Shown piece after piece: positions 63,520 to 64,000 of a stretch of DNA of 64,000 nucleotides. Under the pieces are notes generated by a model. That model did no database searches. It was given only the letters and a program-made list of their open reading frames with translations, and had not been told where the DNA came from. Made by a program: the position numbers and the translations under genes. The stretch's first letter is position 1. The number at the start of each line of letters is the position of its first letter. This stretch comes from Thermocatellispora tengchongensis (GTDB lineage Bacteria; Actinomycetota; Actinomycetes; Streptosporangiales; Streptosporangiaceae), in contig NZ_JACHGN010000007.1 in assembly GCF_014202315.1 (NCBI RefSeq), forward strand, positions 318,569-382,568, read 5' to 3'.

Positions 63520-64000
63520 CTACGGTGCGGCCGCGACGACCGCGGCCCCGGGCACGTCGCCGTACGCGGTCAGGGCCGCGCGGCACACCCCCGCGGCCTC
63601 CAGTCCGGCCGCCAGGGCCGCCGCCTCGGCCGCGGAGCCGGTCAGGAACGCGCAGGTGGGCCCGGAGCCGGAGACGATCGCGCCGAGCGCGCCGCGCTCG
63701 CGGCCGGCGGCGAGCACCCCGGCCAGGCCGGGCATCAGCGCGAGCGCGGCGGGCTGCAGGTCGTTGGCCAGCTCCCGCCCCAGGGCGGCGGCGTCGCCGG
63801 CGCGCAGCGCCTCCATCAGCGCCGCGTTGGCCCGGGGCGGCCCGGCCGTGACCCCGGCCTCGGCGCGCAGCCGGTCGCACGTGGCGTACACCTCGGCGGT
63901 GGACAGCCCGCCCTCGGCCAGTGCGAACACCCAGTGGAAGCGCCCGCCGACCTCGGCGGGCGCCAGCCGCTCGCCCCGCCCGGTGCCCACGGCGGTGCCG
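63520..64000 (-). CDS. ispE: 4-diphosphocytidyl-2-C-methylerythritol kinase (3' part only)
   Basis: The C-terminal GHMP kinase domain of IspE, truncated by the window edge. The third GHMP motif AIVSGSGPTCAFL is present, as are ELANDLQPAAL and the preceding LSTAEVYATCDRL. IspE phosphorylates CDP-ME in the MEP route to isoprenoids. The frame is open beyond the last base, so start and ATP-binding loop lie outside. Confidence 0.92.
   Translation of the reverse strand, partial: GTAVGTGRGERLAPAEVGGRFHWVFALAEGGLSTAEVYATCDRLRAEAGVTAGPPRANAALMEALRAGDAAALGRELANDLQPAALALMPGLAGVLAAGRERGALGAIVSGSGPTCAFLTGSAAEAAALAAGLEAAGVCRAALTAYGDVPGAAVVAAAP

Overview
The window is very GC-rich with dense coding, strong G/C preference at third codon positions, many GTG/TTG starts, an F420-type PPOX protein, a DUF501-FtsB-eno-mazG run, MutT1 beside Ppk1, and a UAA-anticodon tRNA gene beside almost TTA-free coding. 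These point to a filamentous actinomycete. Placement near Streptosporangiales is my inference only. No transposase, integrase, rRNA or CRISPR array was seen.

Layout. 0-10 kb: end of a two-component histidine kinase, cystathionine beta-synthase, a PQQ-repeat lipoprotein, a thiolase, a PPOX-fold protein, small membrane and regulatory proteins, and a divergent TetR/SDR pair. 10-24 kb: an unusual class I tRNA with anticodon UAA, then a housekeeping run on the minus strand: type II NADH dehydrogenase with a near-perfect Rex operator, uracil-DNA glycosylase, a four-repeat secreted protein, Ppx/GppA, DUF501, FtsB/DivIC, enolase, MazG, a SurA-like lipoprotein and Mfd. 47-51 kb: the same backbone resumes with pth, rplY, prs, glmU and tRNA-Gln. 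51.4-53.4 kb: a 2-kb repeat-filled stretch with no recognisable gene. 53.4-64 kb: acyl-CoA desaturase and TetR, a polyphosphate group (ppk1, mutT1, CYTH-CHAD), a trans-aconitate methyltransferase/MarR divergon, an ABC-F ATPase and the 3' part of ispE.

Between mfd (24.0 kb) and pth (47.2 kb) lies a cluster of about 23 kb that looks like a dedicated locus for a sulfated cell-surface polysaccharide. It holds sulfate activation (CysD, CysN, and an APS kinase with a degenerate ATP-sulfurylase-like N-terminus), a PAP phosphatase (CysQ), a TauE-type permease that may carry sulfate, three sulfotransferases with PAPS-binding motifs, and polysaccharide machinery: polyprenyl-phosphate sugar transferase, WecG/TagA-type and family 2 glycosyltransferases, Wzx flippase, Wzy polymerase, Wzz co-polymerase and a GH26-like lipoprotein. 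The priming transferase shares a 1-nt stop/start overlap with cysQ and is followed by cysD and cysN. Most cluster genes overlap by a few bases, and no sulfate-reduction gene is present, so the sulfur genes probably feed sulfation and not cysteine synthesis. A related dyad (CCGAC/GTCGG with ATTAGTC half-sites) occurs upstream of the APS kinase and in the divergent polysaccharide promoter region, suggesting shared control.

The window is also rich in minisatellites: 16-bp, 19-bp, 23-bp, 33-bp, 42-bp and about 65-bp tandem repeats. Two lie inside genes (flippase N-terminus, TetR tail) and one is built from copies of the 3' end of ftsB.
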